Made by a program: the position numbers and the translations under genes. From an uncultured Pelagibacteraceae bacterium (GTDB lineage: Bacteria > Pseudomonadota > Alphaproteobacteria > Pelagibacterales > Pelagibacteraceae): a stretch of 64,000 nt of DNA. Positions 35,384-45,366 of the stretch are shown piece by piece (positions within the stretch are counted from its first letter, which is position 1; each line of letters begins with the position of its first letter). The notes beneath the pieces are model-generated. The model did not search any database, had not been told where the DNA came from, and saw only the letters and a list, made by a program, of their open reading frames with translations. The stretch spans positions 62,001 through 126,000 of the forward strand of contig CACHKQ010000001.1 of assembly GCA_902580445.1 (NCBI GenBank), in the 5' to 3' direction.

Positions 35384-37921
35384 ATGGATAAAATCAATAC
35401 CTCTGACATAGATAAAAAATGGCAATCTTTTTGGGCTCAGAAAAAAAATAAATTTAAGCATACGAATAAAGAAAAAAAATTTTATTGCCTTGAGATGTTT
35501 CCTTATCCTTCCGGAAAAATCCATATGGGACATGTCAGAAATTACGCAATTGGTGATGTGCTGGCAAGATACAAAATGATAAATGGATTTAATGTTCTAC
35601 ATCCAATGGGATGGGACGCTTTTGGTCTTCCAGCCGAGAATGCTGCAAAAGAAAATAATTTAAATCCAAAAGACTGGACAAAAAAAAATATATCCACAAT
35701 GAAACATCAACTTCAGTTATTAGGTCTTTCTATAGACTGGGATTTAGAAATATCCACTTGTGATGAGGATTATTACAAGCATCAACAAGAATTATTTATT
35801 GATTTTTATAATAAGGGCTTAGTTGTTAGAAAAGAAACATATGTGAACTGGGATCCAGTAGAAAAAACCGTTCTTGCCAATGAACAAGTTATTGACGGTA
35901 AAGGTTGGCGTTCAAATGCTGCAGTTGAAAGAAAAAAATTATTTCAATGGTTTTTTAATATTTCTAAATTTTCAAATGAATTACTTGAGGATTTAAGTGC
36001 CTTAAAAGAATGGCCAGAAAGAGTAAAATTAATGCAAAAAAATTGGATAGGTAAATCTGTGGGGTGTGAAATAGATTTTAAAATATATAAAAATGAAAAA
36101 TCAGTTAAAGTTTTTACTACTCGTCCTGATACAATATTTGGCGCAACTTTTTTAGCTATATCTGTTGACCATCCTTTATGTAAAGATTACTTAAAACGCT
36201 CGGATTTCTTAGATTTCAAAAAAAAATGCTCTCAGGTCGGAACTACTGAAGAGGCGATTGCTAATGCTGAAAAGATTGGTTTTAAAACAGATTTAAAGGC
36301 TGAGCATCCATTTATTAAAGGGAAAAAAATTCCAATTTATGTTTCTAATTTTATACTTATGGACTATGGAACTGGCGCAATATTTGGGTGTCCTGCTCAT
36401 GACCAAAGAGATTTTGATTTTGCAACTAAATACAAAATTGAAGTAATACAAGTAGTCAAACCTGAAGATAAAAATAATGAAAAAATACATAATGGAGCTT
36501 ACACAGGTGACGGATCAATAATTAATTCTGATTTTTTAAATAATTTAACAATTTCTGAAGCGAAAGAAAAAATTGTAAAAGAAATTGAAAAAAAGAAAAT
36601 CGGAAAAAAAAAGATCACATATAGACTTAAAGATTGGGGTGTATCAAGGCAAAGATATTGGGGTTGTCCGATCCCAATGATATATTTAAAAAATGGTAAT
36701 GTTATTCCAGTTGATAAAAGTGAACTTCCGATAAGATTGCCAGATGATATTGATATAAATTCTAAAGGTAATCCTCTTGATAATCATCCAAAATGGAAAA
36801 AAACCAGATGCAAAAAAACAGGTGAGGAAGCCACAAGAGAAACGGACACATTGGACACATTCGTAGACTCTTCATGGTATTTTTTGAGGTTTTGTTCTCC
36901 AAAACTGAAATCTAAGCCTTTTGATGAAGAAGCATTTAAATACTGGATGCCTGTAGATCAATATATAGGTGGTATAGAGCATGCTATTTTGCATTTGCTT
37001 TATTCAAGATTTTTTATGAGAGCAATAAAGTTTTGCAAAAAAGACATTAAAATTAAAGAACCATTCAAGGGGTTATTTACACAAGGTATGGTTTGTCACG
37101 AAACATACAAGAGCGAGAAAGGTAAGTGGTTAAGTCCAGATCAAGTTGAAAATACAAAACTTGGTATGAGATCAAAAATTGATGGATCTAAAATAAAAGT
37201 AGGTCCTTCAGAAGCAATGTCAAAATCAAAAAAAAATATAGTTGATCCTGAAAGTATGATCAAAATTTTTGGGGCTGATGCAGTTAGATGGTTTATTCTT
37301 TCGGATAGCCCTCCAGAAAGGGATGTACAATGGTCGACTGCCGGGGTTTCTGCATCTCATAAATTTATTCAAAGAATATGGAGCCTTAATCAAAAGGTTT
37401 TGAATAGAAAACAAGGAGAGATAAGCTCCGCTGACGAAAAAAAACTTCAATTAAAATTTAATGAGTACATTTTTAAAATTACAGATTTAATTGAAAATTT
37501 TCAACTTAATGTAGCTGTAGCCAAAATTTATGAAATAGCATCGCTTATGGAAACTAATTTAGAAAAAAAAATAAAAAATGAAAATCTATTTATTTTGCAA
37601 AATAAATTTATGAAAATATTGCTACCTTTTGCTCCACATTTATCCTGTGAATGTTTGTCTAAACTTGAAGGAAAAAATTTCTATGAAGAAATTCAGTGGC
37701 CCAAAGCCGACAAATCATTGTTAGGGAAACAAGAAGTTACATTAGTTGTACAAATAAATGGTAAAAAAAGGGGCTTAATTGTTACAAAAAAGGACCTTTC
37801 TGAGAAAGATGTGTTAGCTGAAGCAAAAAAAATAGAAAATATTAAAAAAAATCTTAAAGGCAAAAAGATTATAAAAAATATTTTCGTTAAAAATAAAATA
37901 ATAAATTTAATAATTAATTGA
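35384..37921 (+). CDS. leuS: Leucyl-tRNA synthetase
   Basis: Class I synthetase charging tRNA-Leu. The 845-residue protein is full length. Motifs are [20 protein letters not shown] (HIGH region, about residues 38-57), [13 protein letters not shown], the CP1 editing domain (about 220-420) with [14 protein letters not shown] and [16 protein letters not shown], and [11 protein letters not shown] (KMSKS loop, about 612). The C-terminal anticodon region ends Lys/Ile-rich. The stop overlaps the lptE start as TGATG. Confidence 0.98.
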   Translation: MDKINTSDIDKKWQSFWAQKKNKFKHTNKEKKFYCLEMFPYPSGKIHMGHVRNYAIGDVLARYKMINGFNVLHPMGWDAFGLPAENAAKENNLNPKDWTKKNISTMKHQLQLLGLSIDWDLEISTCDEDYYKHQQELFIDFYNKGLVVRKETYVNWDPVEKTVLANEQVIDGKGWRSNAAVERKKLFQWFFNISKFSNELLEDLSALKEWPERVKLMQKNWIGKSVGCEIDFKIYKNEKSVKVFTTRPDTIFGATFLAISVDHPLCKDYLKRSDFLDFKKKCSQVGTTEEAIANAEKIGFKTDLKAEHPFIKGKKIPIYVSNFILMDYGTGAIFGCPAHDQRDFDFATKYKIEVIQVVKPEDKNNEKIHNGAYTGDGSIINSDFLNNLTISEAKEKIVKEIEKKKIGKKKITYRLKDWGVSRQRYWGCPIPMIYLKNGNVIPVDKSELPIRLPDDIDINSKGNPLDNHPKWKKTRCKKTGEEATRETDTLDTFVDSSWYFLRFCSPKLKSKPFDEEAFKYWMPVDQYIGGIEHAILHLLYSRFFMRAIKFCKKDIKIKEPFKGLFTQGMVCHETYKSEKGKWLSPDQVENTKLGMRSKIDGSKIKVGPSEAMSKSKKNIVDPESMIKIFGADAVRWFILSDSPPERDVQWSTAGVSASHKFIQRIWSLNQKVLNRKQGEISSADEKKLQLKFNEYIFKITDLIENFQLNVAVAKIYEIASLMETNLEKKIKNENLFILQNKFMKILLPFAPHLSCECLSKLEGKNFYEEIQWPKADKSLLGKQEVTLVVQINGKKRGLIVTKKDLSEKDVLAEAKKIENIKKNLKGKKIIKNIFVKNKIINLIIN

Positions 37922-38394
37922 TGAAAATGAAAATTTTTAAAAGAATATTTTCTGTTATTTTATTTTTAAGTTTTTTGCAAAGTTGCGGTTATCAACCTTT
38001 GTTATCAAGTAAAAATCAGAAGTTTAGCATAGTTAATGTAAACATATATGGGGACAAAAAATTAGGTCGATCTTTGGGAAATTATTTTACGGAAATAGAA
38101 AATACTGATAATAATTTAATTCTTGAGATCGTGGCGGAGAAAAAGAAATTGGTTTCAAACAGAACCTCTATAGGCGCCACTTCTGAATATACCGTGACTA
38201 TCAACTTTAAAGTGAAAGTGATAACTGAAACAAATAATGAAATGGTTTTTACACAAAATTTCACCAGCATTAACTCTTTTAAAACTTCAAAAGTGCATTT
38301 AGACACTCTAAGGCGGGAGAATAAAATTGTGGATAATAGCATAAAAAATATAGCTGAACAGATATCAAAAAGGCTAAGTGTTATTTTTAATTAA
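37921..38394 (+). CDS. lptE: LPS-assembly lipoprotein LptE
   Basis: LptE is the lipoprotein plug of the LptD outer-membrane translocon. The 157-residue product has a signal peptide with lipobox FLQSC (Cys22) followed by GYQPLL, the family's typical start of the mature protein, and a mixed alpha/beta domain (SNRTSIGATSEYTVTINF, then VDNSIKNIAEQISKRL). I start it at the ATG at 37921, which overlaps the leuS stop. leuS-lptE-holA is a conserved proteobacterial order and supports the call. Confidence 0.93.
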   Translation: MKMKIFKRIFSVILFLSFLQSCGYQPLLSSKNQKFSIVNVNIYGDKKLGRSLGNYFTEIENTDNNLILEIVAEKKKLVSNRTSIGATSEYTVTINFKVKVITETNNEMVFTQNFTSINSFKTSKVHLDTLRRENKIVDNSIKNIAEQISKRLSVIFN

Positions 38395-38396
38395 AA

Positions 38397-39401
38397 ATGA
38401 TTATAAAAAGTTTTTTAATCGAAAAAGATTTATCTCTTGCAGACAATTATAATTTATTACTGTTTTATGGTGAAAATATTGGTTTAAAAGATGAGATCAA
38501 ATCTAAGCTTAAAAAAAAGCACAGTAGTTTCGAACAAATAACGTTTGTTCAGGACGAGATAATTAAAAATGAAAAGTTACTTTACGAACAAATTAATAAC
38601 GTATCAATGTTTAATGATAGTAAACTTATAATTATAAATGAAGTATCCGATAAATTATTTCCAAAAATAGAGGTTTTACTTGAAAAACTTCCGAATCATA
38701 TTTTATTAATTCTTTTTGCGCAAAACCTTGAAAAAAAATCAAAAATTAGATCCTACTTAGAGAAAGACAAAAAAGGAGGGATAGTTCCATGTTACCAGGA
38801 CAATCAGAGAACCCTTTCGGAATATGTGAGAGACAAACTGAAAGATTATTCCGGAATAAGTCAAAACATAATAAATTTATTGATAAGTAATTCAGGTTTA
38901 GACAGAAAAGTTCTATTTAGTGAAATTGAAAAAATTAAATCACTATTTCAAGATAAAAAAATTAATGAAGAAAAGATACTAAACCTTTTGAATGAGGAGA
39001 ATAACTTAAATTTTGAGGACCTTAGAGACTCTTGTTTGGAAGGAAATGCTGAAAAGTTAAATAAAAATTTAGGTTCTATTTCAATAAATAGTGAGAATAT
39101 TTATTTATACCTAAATAGTCTTAATCAAAGAGTTCAAAAACTATCGATGCTGATCAAACAAAATGAAAAAGACAAAAATATTGCTTACGCTTTAGACAAT
39201 TTGAAGCCAAAAGTATTCTGGAAAGATAAACCAGTGATGCTAAGACAAATAAAAAGATGGGATTATCTTAAATTAGAAAAAGTAAAAGATATCATTTTAG
39301 ATACAGAGATAAATATGAAAACTAAAATGAATACTCACAACCCAATTATACTTAAGAATTTGTTGGTGAGAATTTTTAATATTGCTAATTCTACTTCCTG
39401 A
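38397..39401 (+). CDS. holA: DNA polymerase III subunit delta
   Basis: The delta subunit opens the beta sliding clamp as part of the clamp loader. The 334-residue protein is divergent but shows the family layout: the N-terminal LLFYGENIGLKDEIKSKL, MFNDSKLIIINEVSDKL, the middle segment SNSGLDRKVLFSEIEKIKS, and a helical C-terminus. It is placed 2 bp after lptE as in most proteobacteria. The end overlaps the convergent parB by 11 bp. Confidence 0.9.
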   Translation: MIIKSFLIEKDLSLADNYNLLLFYGENIGLKDEIKSKLKKKHSSFEQITFVQDEIIKNEKLLYEQINNVSMFNDSKLIIINEVSDKLFPKIEVLLEKLPNHILLILFAQNLEKKSKIRSYLEKDKKGGIVPCYQDNQRTLSEYVRDKLKDYSGISQNIINLLISNSGLDRKVLFSEIEKIKSLFQDKKINEEKILNLLNEENNLNFEDLRDSCLEGNAEKLNKNLGSISINSENIYLYLNSLNQRVQKLSMLIKQNEKDKNIAYALDNLKPKVFWKDKPVMLRQIKRWDYLKLEKVKDIILDTEINMKTKMNTHNPIILKNLLVRIFNIANSTS

Positions 39402-40236
39402 GCAATTTGGAGATCAGCTCGAACTGTTCCAAGGTTTTATATTTAATAACTATTTTTCCTGAATTATTTTTTTTATTTAATATTTCAACATTCAATCCGA
39501 GTTTACTCTCTATTTCGTTTTGGACAAAAGAAATATTTGGATCTTCAATTTTTTCAGAAATTTTGTTCTTTTTTTGCTTTGCTAGAGCTTCGACCTGTCT
39601 TGCAGCTACCTTCTTTTTTACTATATTTTCTGCGACTTCTGAGGCATTTGGCATTCCAATCAAAGGCCGTGCTTGTCCAGCTGTTAACTTTCCTTCCTGC
39701 AAAAGACCAATTACATCATTTGGTAAACTTAATAATCTAATTGTATTGCTTATATGGCTTCGGCTTTTGGACATGAGCTTTGAAATTTTATCGTGATCAT
39801 ATCCAAACTCCATGTGAAGTCTTTGATAACCCTTGGCTTCTTCAACAATATTTAGATCTTGTCTTTGAACATTCTCAACTATAGCAATTTCCAAGCTCTT
39901 CTGGTCATCTACATCTAAAATGACAACTGGCACCTCATTCAATCCTGCTTTCTGAGCAGCAAGCCATCTCCGTTCACCTGCGATTATCTCATATTTACCA
40001 GTTTCATATTTGTTTGGTCTCACCGCTATCGGTTGGATGACTCCACTTTCTTTTATAGACATGCTCAACTCTTCTAATTTGTCTTGATCAAAAATTATTC
40101 TGGGTTGATATTTATTTCTTCTAAGATCCGAAATTGCGAGGGTATTTTTTTGATTTTTATCATTATCGATTTGATTTTCTATATCGCCAAATAATGCTGA
40201 TAATCCTTTTCCAAGTCCTTTTTTTTGAACACTCAT
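39391..40236 (-). CDS. parB: Chromosome-partitioning protein ParB
   Basis: ParB binds parS and spreads as a CTP-dependent clamp to segregate the origin region. The 281-residue protein has GLGKGLSALFG at the N-terminus, ISDLRRNKYQPRIIFDQDKL, the CTP-binding EIIAGERRWLAAQKAGL (about 90-106), the helix-turn-helix DHDKISKLMSKSRSHISNTIRLLSLP, and a C-terminal dimerisation region. It overlaps parA by 4 bp, and two parS-like sites lie about 1 kb upstream in rsmG. Confidence 0.98.
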   Translation of the reverse strand: MSVQKKGLGKGLSALFGDIENQIDNDKNQKNTLAISDLRRNKYQPRIIFDQDKLEELSMSIKESGVIQPIAVRPNKYETGKYEIIAGERRWLAAQKAGLNEVPVVILDVDDQKSLEIAIVENVQRQDLNIVEEAKGYQRLHMEFGYDHDKISKLMSKSRSHISNTIRLLSLPNDVIGLLQEGKLTAGQARPLIGMPNASEVAENIVKKKVAARQVEALAKQKKNKISEKIEDPNISFVQNEIESKLGLNVEILNKKNNSGKIVIKYKTLEQFELISKLLRK

Positions 40237-41033
40237 GCGGCACTTCCTATTTCTTGACTATTTTGTTCAAGGAATTCTTCAGCCAGTTTAATATAAGATT
40301 TGCTTCCAGAACAATTTTTGTCGTAAACAATACATGGCATTCCATGTGAAGGCGCTTCTGATAATCTGACATTTCTTGGAACTACTGTCTTATAAACTTT
40401 GTCCCCAAAATGCTTTCTTGCCTCCAAATCAACTTGGGATGACAGCTTATTTCGCTTGTCATACATAGTAAGTAGCACACCTCTGATTCCAAGTTCGCTA
40501 TTGAGGTTGATCTTAATTCTGTCGATAGTTTTAACTAATTGAGAAATTCCTTCTAAAGCAAAAAATTCTGTTTGCAGCGGTATCAATAAATCATCAGCTA
40601 AGACTAATGACATAACTGTTAAGAGGCTCAGTGAGGGTGGGCAGTCAATAAAGATGTTCTCGTAACTTCTTAATAATGATTGATTTTCCTCTAATAAAAT
40701 CTTCTTTAAAAGAAAAGCTCTATTTGCATCATTAGCTGTTTCAACTTCTAGGCCGGATAGATTCACGTTGGATGCGATTAAGTCTAAATTTTTTATGTTA
40801 CTTTCCTGGATTGCATTTTGAACCGAAGTTTTACCGATTAGCACGTTGTAAATACTTTTAGACTCATCATTGTTAGATTTGCCTAAACCAGTAGTAGCGT
40901 TCCCTTGCGGGTCTAGGTCTACCACTAAAATCCTCTTGCCTTTTTGAGCTAGAGCACTAGCAAGATTTATTACAGTCGTTGTCTTTCCGACCCCGCCTTT
41001 TTGATTTATCACTGATATTACAGATCTAGCCAC
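40233..41033 (-). CDS. parA: Chromosome-partitioning ATPase ParA (Soj)
   Basis: A deviant-Walker ATPase that drives movement of ParB-parS complexes. The 266-residue protein has INQKGGVGKTTTVINLASAL at residues 9-28 with the signature lysine, VDLDPQGNATTGLG, and FIDCPPSLSLLT (about 131-142). It is encoded between rsmG (3-bp gap) and parB in the standard mnmG-rsmG-parA-parB order, which places this region near the replication origin. Confidence 0.98.
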   Translation of the reverse strand: MARSVISVINQKGGVGKTTTVINLASALAQKGKRILVVDLDPQGNATTGLGKSNNDESKSIYNVLIGKTSVQNAIQESNIKNLDLIASNVNLSGLEVETANDANRAFLLKKILLEENQSLLRSYENIFIDCPPSLSLLTVMSLVLADDLLIPLQTEFFALEGISQLVKTIDRIKINLNSELGIRGVLLTMYDKRNKLSSQVDLEARKHFGDKVYKTVVPRNVRLSEAPSHGMPCIVYDKNCSGSKSYIKLAEEFLEQNSQEIGSAA

Positions 41034-41036
41034 AAT

Positions 41037-41675
41037 TTATTTTTGTACATCCACCAGTAAAATTTTAGAATCACTACTGGTAATGCTATTAACTAGCTTA
41101 TACTTATAAATTAAACCCTTTGAAGCTTTATTTATCTCGTCCTGTGCACTCTTTCCAAGCATCACGATAAGTTTGTGAGGTTTTTTATGAGTTTCACGTG
41201 AAATTCTCAGTATTTCAGGCAATTTTTTAAAGGCGCGACAAACAATATATTCTGTATCTATTATATGAGATTGATAATCATTATCATATATATCAACATT
41301 TCTCAAGTTTATTTTGTCTATAATATATTTAATAAATTTTACTTTAACCTTTGATTTATCATAAAGTTTCACGTGAAACTTTAGAATATCATTAAAAAAG
41401 ATAGATAATATAATTCCAGGAAACCCCCCTCCAGTACCTAGGTCAGATAAACTATTAAAATTTTTATGGTCTATATAATTCACAAGCTGAGCAGAATCCA
41501 GGACGTGCCTGTTCCAAATATCTTTTTCTGAACTTTTTGAGATTAAATTGTACTTTTTATTATAATTTAGAACTTCTTTAACGTAAATTTCAATAAGTTT
41601 AATTTTTTCGTCGCTGAAATTGAGACTTTTAGACAAATATAACTTTGATTTAGAATTAAATTCACTAGAATACAT
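41037..41675 (-). CDS. rsmG: 16S rRNA (guanine-527-N7)-methyltransferase
   Basis: RsmG (GidB) methylates G527 of 16S rRNA. The 212-residue protein has KYNLISKSSEKDIWNRHVLDS at the N-terminal side, the SAM-binding SDLGTGGGFPGIILSI (about 78-93), and the later AFKKLPEILRISRETHKKPHK. Loss of RsmG gives low-level streptomycin resistance in other bacteria. Two CACGTG-centred palindromes that fit the parS consensus are embedded in the coding sequence. Confidence 0.95.
   Translation of the reverse strand: MYSSEFNSKSKLYLSKSLNFSDEKIKLIEIYVKEVLNYNKKYNLISKSSEKDIWNRHVLDSAQLVNYIDHKNFNSLSDLGTGGGFPGIILSIFFNDILKFHVKLYDKSKVKVKFIKYIIDKINLRNVDIYDNDYQSHIIDTEYIVCRAFKKLPEILRISRETHKKPHKLIVMLGKSAQDEINKASKGLIYKYKLVNSITSSDSKILLVDVQK
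41191..41204. promoter_or_regulatory. parS site, 13 of 14 match
   Basis: GTTTCACGTGAAAT differs from the ParB-binding consensus GTTTCACGTGAAAC in the final base. It lies inside rsmG, 158 bp from the parA start, and is paired with a perfect copy 175 bp away. ParB and ParA are encoded immediately downstream. Confidence 0.85.
41366..41379. promoter_or_regulatory. parS site, perfect match
   Basis: GTTTCACGTGAAAC matches the parS consensus exactly and is part of a longer 20-bp palindrome (41363-41382, AAA and TTT extensions). It lies inside the rsmG coding sequence beside parA-parB. Confidence 0.93.
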
Positions 41676-41682
41676 AAGGATT

Positions 41683-43554
41683 CTAGGCTGATATTCTGCT
41701 TTTTGCCTTTTTTATTGCTCCCAACAATATTATTGCAGCTGCAGGAGTGATTCCATCGATCCTTAGAGCTTGTCCCAAAGTCTTTGGTCTAATTAGTTTC
41801 AATTTGGACTTCACCTCATTAGACAGTCCACTAAAGGAGTCATAATCAATCTCGTTTGGTATTAACAAGCTCTCATCTTTTTTAAAGGTTCTAATATCAC
41901 TCTCTTGTCTAGGTAGATAACCAGAGTAATGCGCGTTTATTTCAACCTGCTTTTCAATGTTATGTCCATAATGGGGTATTTCTGCCCAAATTTCTCTTAA
42001 CTTATCTAAAGTGACGTTTTTTATTGCTAAGATATCTAGTCCTGATCGTTTGACGCCATCCATTGCAATTTTAATAGAATGCTTTGCGGCAGCATTTGGT
42101 GTTATAAATTTTTTAGATAAAGACATTTCAAGAGTATTAATTTTTTTTCTTTTCTCATTAAATAATTTTTTTCGTTTATCTTTGACCAGATTTATTTTTA
42201 TACCTAAGGATGTGAGCCTTTGATCTGCATTATCTGCCCTCAATGAAAGTCGGTATTCAGCCCTTGAGGTAAACATCCTATAAGGTTCGGTTACACCCTT
42301 CGTGATAAGATCATCTATCATAACTCCAATATATGAACTAGATCTGTCTAAGATAAACTCTTCACCTTTTTTAATTTTTAGAGCAGCATTAACTCCTGCT
42401 ATCAATCCTTGAGCTGCTGCTTCCTCATAACCTGTTGTGCCATTAATTTGACCCGCAAGAAAAAGAGAGTCTATTTTTTTGGCTTCTAGACTCGCTTTTA
42501 GCTCCCTTGGATCGACATAATCGTACTCTATAGCGTATCCAGATCTCACCATTTTAACGTCTTCTAGACCCTTAATTTTGGCCAATATTTTGAGCTGAAC
42601 GTCCTCTGGTAGAGAGGTCGAGATCCCATTAGGATAAACTGTATGATCATCTAATCCTTCGGGTTCTAAAAAAATTTGATGTTTTTGTTTTTCCTTAAAT
42701 TTAACAATTTTGTCTTCAATGGACGGGCAGTATCTCGGGCCTACCCCTTTGATGTTGCCAGAGTACATAGCGCTTCTTGAAATGTTATCACTTATAATTT
42801 TATGTACGGCGTCGTTAGTATAAGTCATACCACAACTAATTTGTTTATTGATAGCTCTGGTAGTTAGAAATGAAAAAAAATATGGTTCCTCATCGGCTGG
42901 CTGCATTTCAAGATTTTTATAATTAATAGTTCTACCGTCTAACCGTGGAGGTGTGCCAGTTTTAAGTCTTCCAATTTTGATGTTAAATTTTTCCAATTGT
43001 TCACTTAATCCTGTAGAGGGTTTTTCATCATATCTGCCAGCTGGTATCTGCTTTTCCCCTATGTGTATTAAGCCATTTAAAAAAGTTCCTGTGGTAAGAA
43101 TTAGCTGACTACACTCTACCTCTTTTCCGCTTTGACAAATGAAGCCTTTAATTTTGTCTTTCTCGAAGATGAACTTCACAACGGGATCAGCTATCACCTC
43201 TAAATTTTCGTAATTGAGCAATAGCTCCTGCATATATTTCTTGTAAAGCTTTCTGTCTGATTGAGTTCGTGGTCCTCGAACTGCAGGACCTCTACTTCTA
43301 TTCAACAATCTAAACTGAATACCCGATTTGTCAGCTACATCGCCCATGACACCATCCAAGGCATCAATTTCTCGAACCAAGTGACCCTTGCCTAGTCCGC
43401 CGATGGCCGGATTGCACGACATTTCACCTATAGTCTCTATTTTATGTGTAAAAAGACCAGTATTTACGCCCATTCTGGCCGATGCTGCTGCTGCTTCGCA
43501 TCCAGCGTGTCCACCACCTATTACAGCCACATCAAAGGTCATTTTATTGTTCAT
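41683..43554 (-). CDS. mnmG: tRNA uridine-34 carboxymethylaminomethyl modification enzyme MnmG (GidA)
   Basis: FAD enzyme that, with MnmE, installs the cmnm5 group at U34 of several tRNAs. The 623-residue protein is full length, with the FAD-binding [20 protein letters not shown] at residues 9-28, [54 protein letters not shown], and the C-terminal MnmE/tRNA-binding region. It lies 47 bp after mnmE and 7 bp before rsmG, the standard arrangement. Confidence 0.98.
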   Translation of the reverse strand: MNNKMTFDVAVIGGGHAGCEAAAASARMGVNTGLFTHKIETIGEMSCNPAIGGLGKGHLVREIDALDGVMGDVADKSGIQFRLLNRSRGPAVRGPRTQSDRKLYKKYMQELLLNYENLEVIADPVVKFIFEKDKIKGFICQSGKEVECSQLILTTGTFLNGLIHIGEKQIPAGRYDEKPSTGLSEQLEKFNIKIGRLKTGTPPRLDGRTINYKNLEMQPADEEPYFFSFLTTRAINKQISCGMTYTNDAVHKIISDNISRSAMYSGNIKGVGPRYCPSIEDKIVKFKEKQKHQIFLEPEGLDDHTVYPNGISTSLPEDVQLKILAKIKGLEDVKMVRSGYAIEYDYVDPRELKASLEAKKIDSLFLAGQINGTTGYEEAAAQGLIAGVNAALKIKKGEEFILDRSSSYIGVMIDDLITKGVTEPYRMFTSRAEYRLSLRADNADQRLTSLGIKINLVKDKRKKLFNEKRKKINTLEMSLSKKFITPNAAAKHSIKIAMDGVKRSGLDILAIKNVTLDKLREIWAEIPHYGHNIEKQVEINAHYSGYLPRQESDIRTFKKDESLLIPNEIDYDSFSGLSNEVKSKLKLIRPKTLGQALRIDGITPAAAIILLGAIKKAKSRISA

Positions 43555-43601
43555 TTAGAGAATGTATCGATGAAATATGATTTTACAAGCTCAAAGATGA
43601 G

Positions 43602-44936
43602 TTATTTACCGATACAAAAGTCCTGGAATATAGATCCCAGTATTTCTTCCACATCAACCTTGCCTACTATGCTTCCAAGATGTCTTGTGGCAAGTCTAAG
43701 GTCTTCTGCAGCTGTCTCTATCTCTTTTTTTTGATCTTTCTTTAAAAATTTTTCTATTTCCTTTAACGCTGCATTAAGTTTTGCTCGATGCCTCTCTCTT
43801 GTAACTAAAATATTGTTCGCTTTCATAAATTTTTTACTTAGCTTCTCTTTTATTGTCTTTATGAGCTTATCGATGTTTTTACTATTTTTAACGGATATTA
43901 AAATTTGATCATTATTCTTAAATTCATTTTTTGGAGTTTTTTTACTTAAATCGGATTTATTAAAAACTAATATACAGTCTTTATTAATTAATTTTTTAAC
44001 GTCACTATTGATTGTTTTTTTTGATACATCGATCATGACTAAAGTTAAATCAGCTTCTTTTGCTTTTTTAATAGCTCTTTTAATACCCTCTTTTTCAACC
44101 TTGTTTTTAGCTTTTCTTATACCCGCAGTATCAGCCAAAATAACAGGATATCCATCTATATTTAAATAGGTTTCAACCACATCTCTTGTGGTACCTTCCT
44201 CCTCCGAGACGATTGCAGCATCTCTTTTTGAAAGAAGATTTAATAAAGATGACTTGCCAGCGTTAACGTCTCCTATGATAGATATTCTAAAACCATCTCT
44301 TATTTTTTCCCCAACTTTTTGGTCCTCTAGAATCTTTTTAATATCAGTGTGAACTTGTTTAATTGATTTCTGAACTTCCTTTAAAACACTCCCAGGAAGA
44401 TCATCTTCTGCAAAGTCTATTTTAGCCTCTATATACGATAATGATTTAACTAATTTTTCTCTTAAGTTTTCATAATATTTGGATGCATGTCCTTGAACTA
44501 AATTTGCTGCTTGTTCCCTCTGTAATTCTGTTTCGGAATGTATTAAATCCCCAATACTTTCTGCCTTAACTAAATCAATCTTATTATTTTGAAAGGCAAT
44601 TTTAGTGAATTCACCAGGCTCAGCTAATCTACAATTTTTTTGATCAGATAAGACCTTTAAAAGATAAGTTATTACTGCATTACCTCCATGTATGTGTAGT
44701 TCAGCTAAATCATCTCCTGTGAAACTGTGCGGCTTTGGAAACCATAAAAGTAGTGCTTCAGGATCAATGATTTTTTTATTTTTTGGATCTATAAATTTAC
44801 ATAAATTTATCTCATTTGATTTAATATTTTTTTCATTTGTTAGAGCTTTGCAAATATTGAGTGTCTGCGGACCAGATATTCTAACTATAGCTATACCGCT
44901 TGGGCCTTTTCCAGAGGATAATGCAAAAATATTCAT
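43602..44936 (-). CDS. mnmE: tRNA modification GTPase MnmE (TrmE)
   Basis: Works with MnmG on U34 modification. The 444-residue protein has an N-terminal THF-binding domain (about 1-118), a helical domain, and an inserted G domain (about 215-370) with G1 GDVNAGKSS, G3 DTAG and G4 NKSD. It ends in the invariant CIGK, whose Cys is needed for activity. Its start is 49 bp from the divergent hypothetical gene at 44986. Confidence 0.97.
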   Translation of the reverse strand: MNIFALSSGKGPSGIAIVRISGPQTLNICKALTNEKNIKSNEINLCKFIDPKNKKIIDPEALLLWFPKPHSFTGDDLAELHIHGGNAVITYLLKVLSDQKNCRLAEPGEFTKIAFQNNKIDLVKAESIGDLIHSETELQREQAANLVQGHASKYYENLREKLVKSLSYIEAKIDFAEDDLPGSVLKEVQKSIKQVHTDIKKILEDQKVGEKIRDGFRISIIGDVNAGKSSLLNLLSKRDAAIVSEEEGTTRDVVETYLNIDGYPVILADTAGIRKAKNKVEKEGIKRAIKKAKEADLTLVMIDVSKKTINSDVKKLINKDCILVFNKSDLSKKTPKNEFKNNDQILISVKNSKNIDKLIKTIKEKLSKKFMKANNILVTRERHRAKLNAALKEIEKFLKKDQKKEIETAAEDLRLATRHLGSIVGKVDVEEILGSIFQDFCIGK

Positions 44937-44985
44937 ATTAACTAGGTTTTATATTATTGATATCATATAATATATAAGTTTTTAG

Positions 44986-45366
44986 ATGACTTATTTAAAA
45001 AAAAACAAATTAATAATTTTTTTTTTTATACTAGGAATTCTCCAAATTCTTTATTATTGGAGTGAAAGAAGCAATTTTAAGCTTCAGATACTAAGTAATC
45101 CCTTTAAAAAAAATTCTTATTTGTCCTATATTTTGCCTGAGAGAATAATTGAAACTAGAAAAATACTAATTTCAAACAATATAAATAAATTTAACTTAAG
45201 TACAAAATTAAGAAATGAAATGTATTTTTTTCAAAGAGTTATTGAATTAAATTATCCAATCAGATTTGATCCTAAATCAAAATATATCTTAGTGTCTTTA
45301 GAAGAAAATCAAAATTGTGAAAGTATATTTAAAGGACAATACATAGAACTACAAAAATGCCCATAG
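44986..45366 (+). CDS. Hypothetical membrane-anchored protein (126 aa)
   Basis: I do not recognise this protein. It has one N-terminal transmembrane segment (LIIFFFILGILQILYYW, about residues 8-24) and a roughly 100-residue Lys/Asn/Ile-rich domain, probably periplasmic, with two Cys near the C-terminus (ENQNCESIF and QKCP) that could form a disulfide. The end overlaps the following membrane glycosyltransferase gene by 10 bp, so the two are almost certainly co-translated and may act together. A role as an accessory subunit of that enzyme is inference. Confidence 0.7.
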   Translation: MTYLKKNKLIIFFFILGILQILYYWSERSNFKLQILSNPFKKNSYLSYILPERIIETRKILISNNINKFNLSTKLRNEMYFFQRVIELNYPIRFDPKSKYILVSLEENQNCESIFKGQYIELQKCP

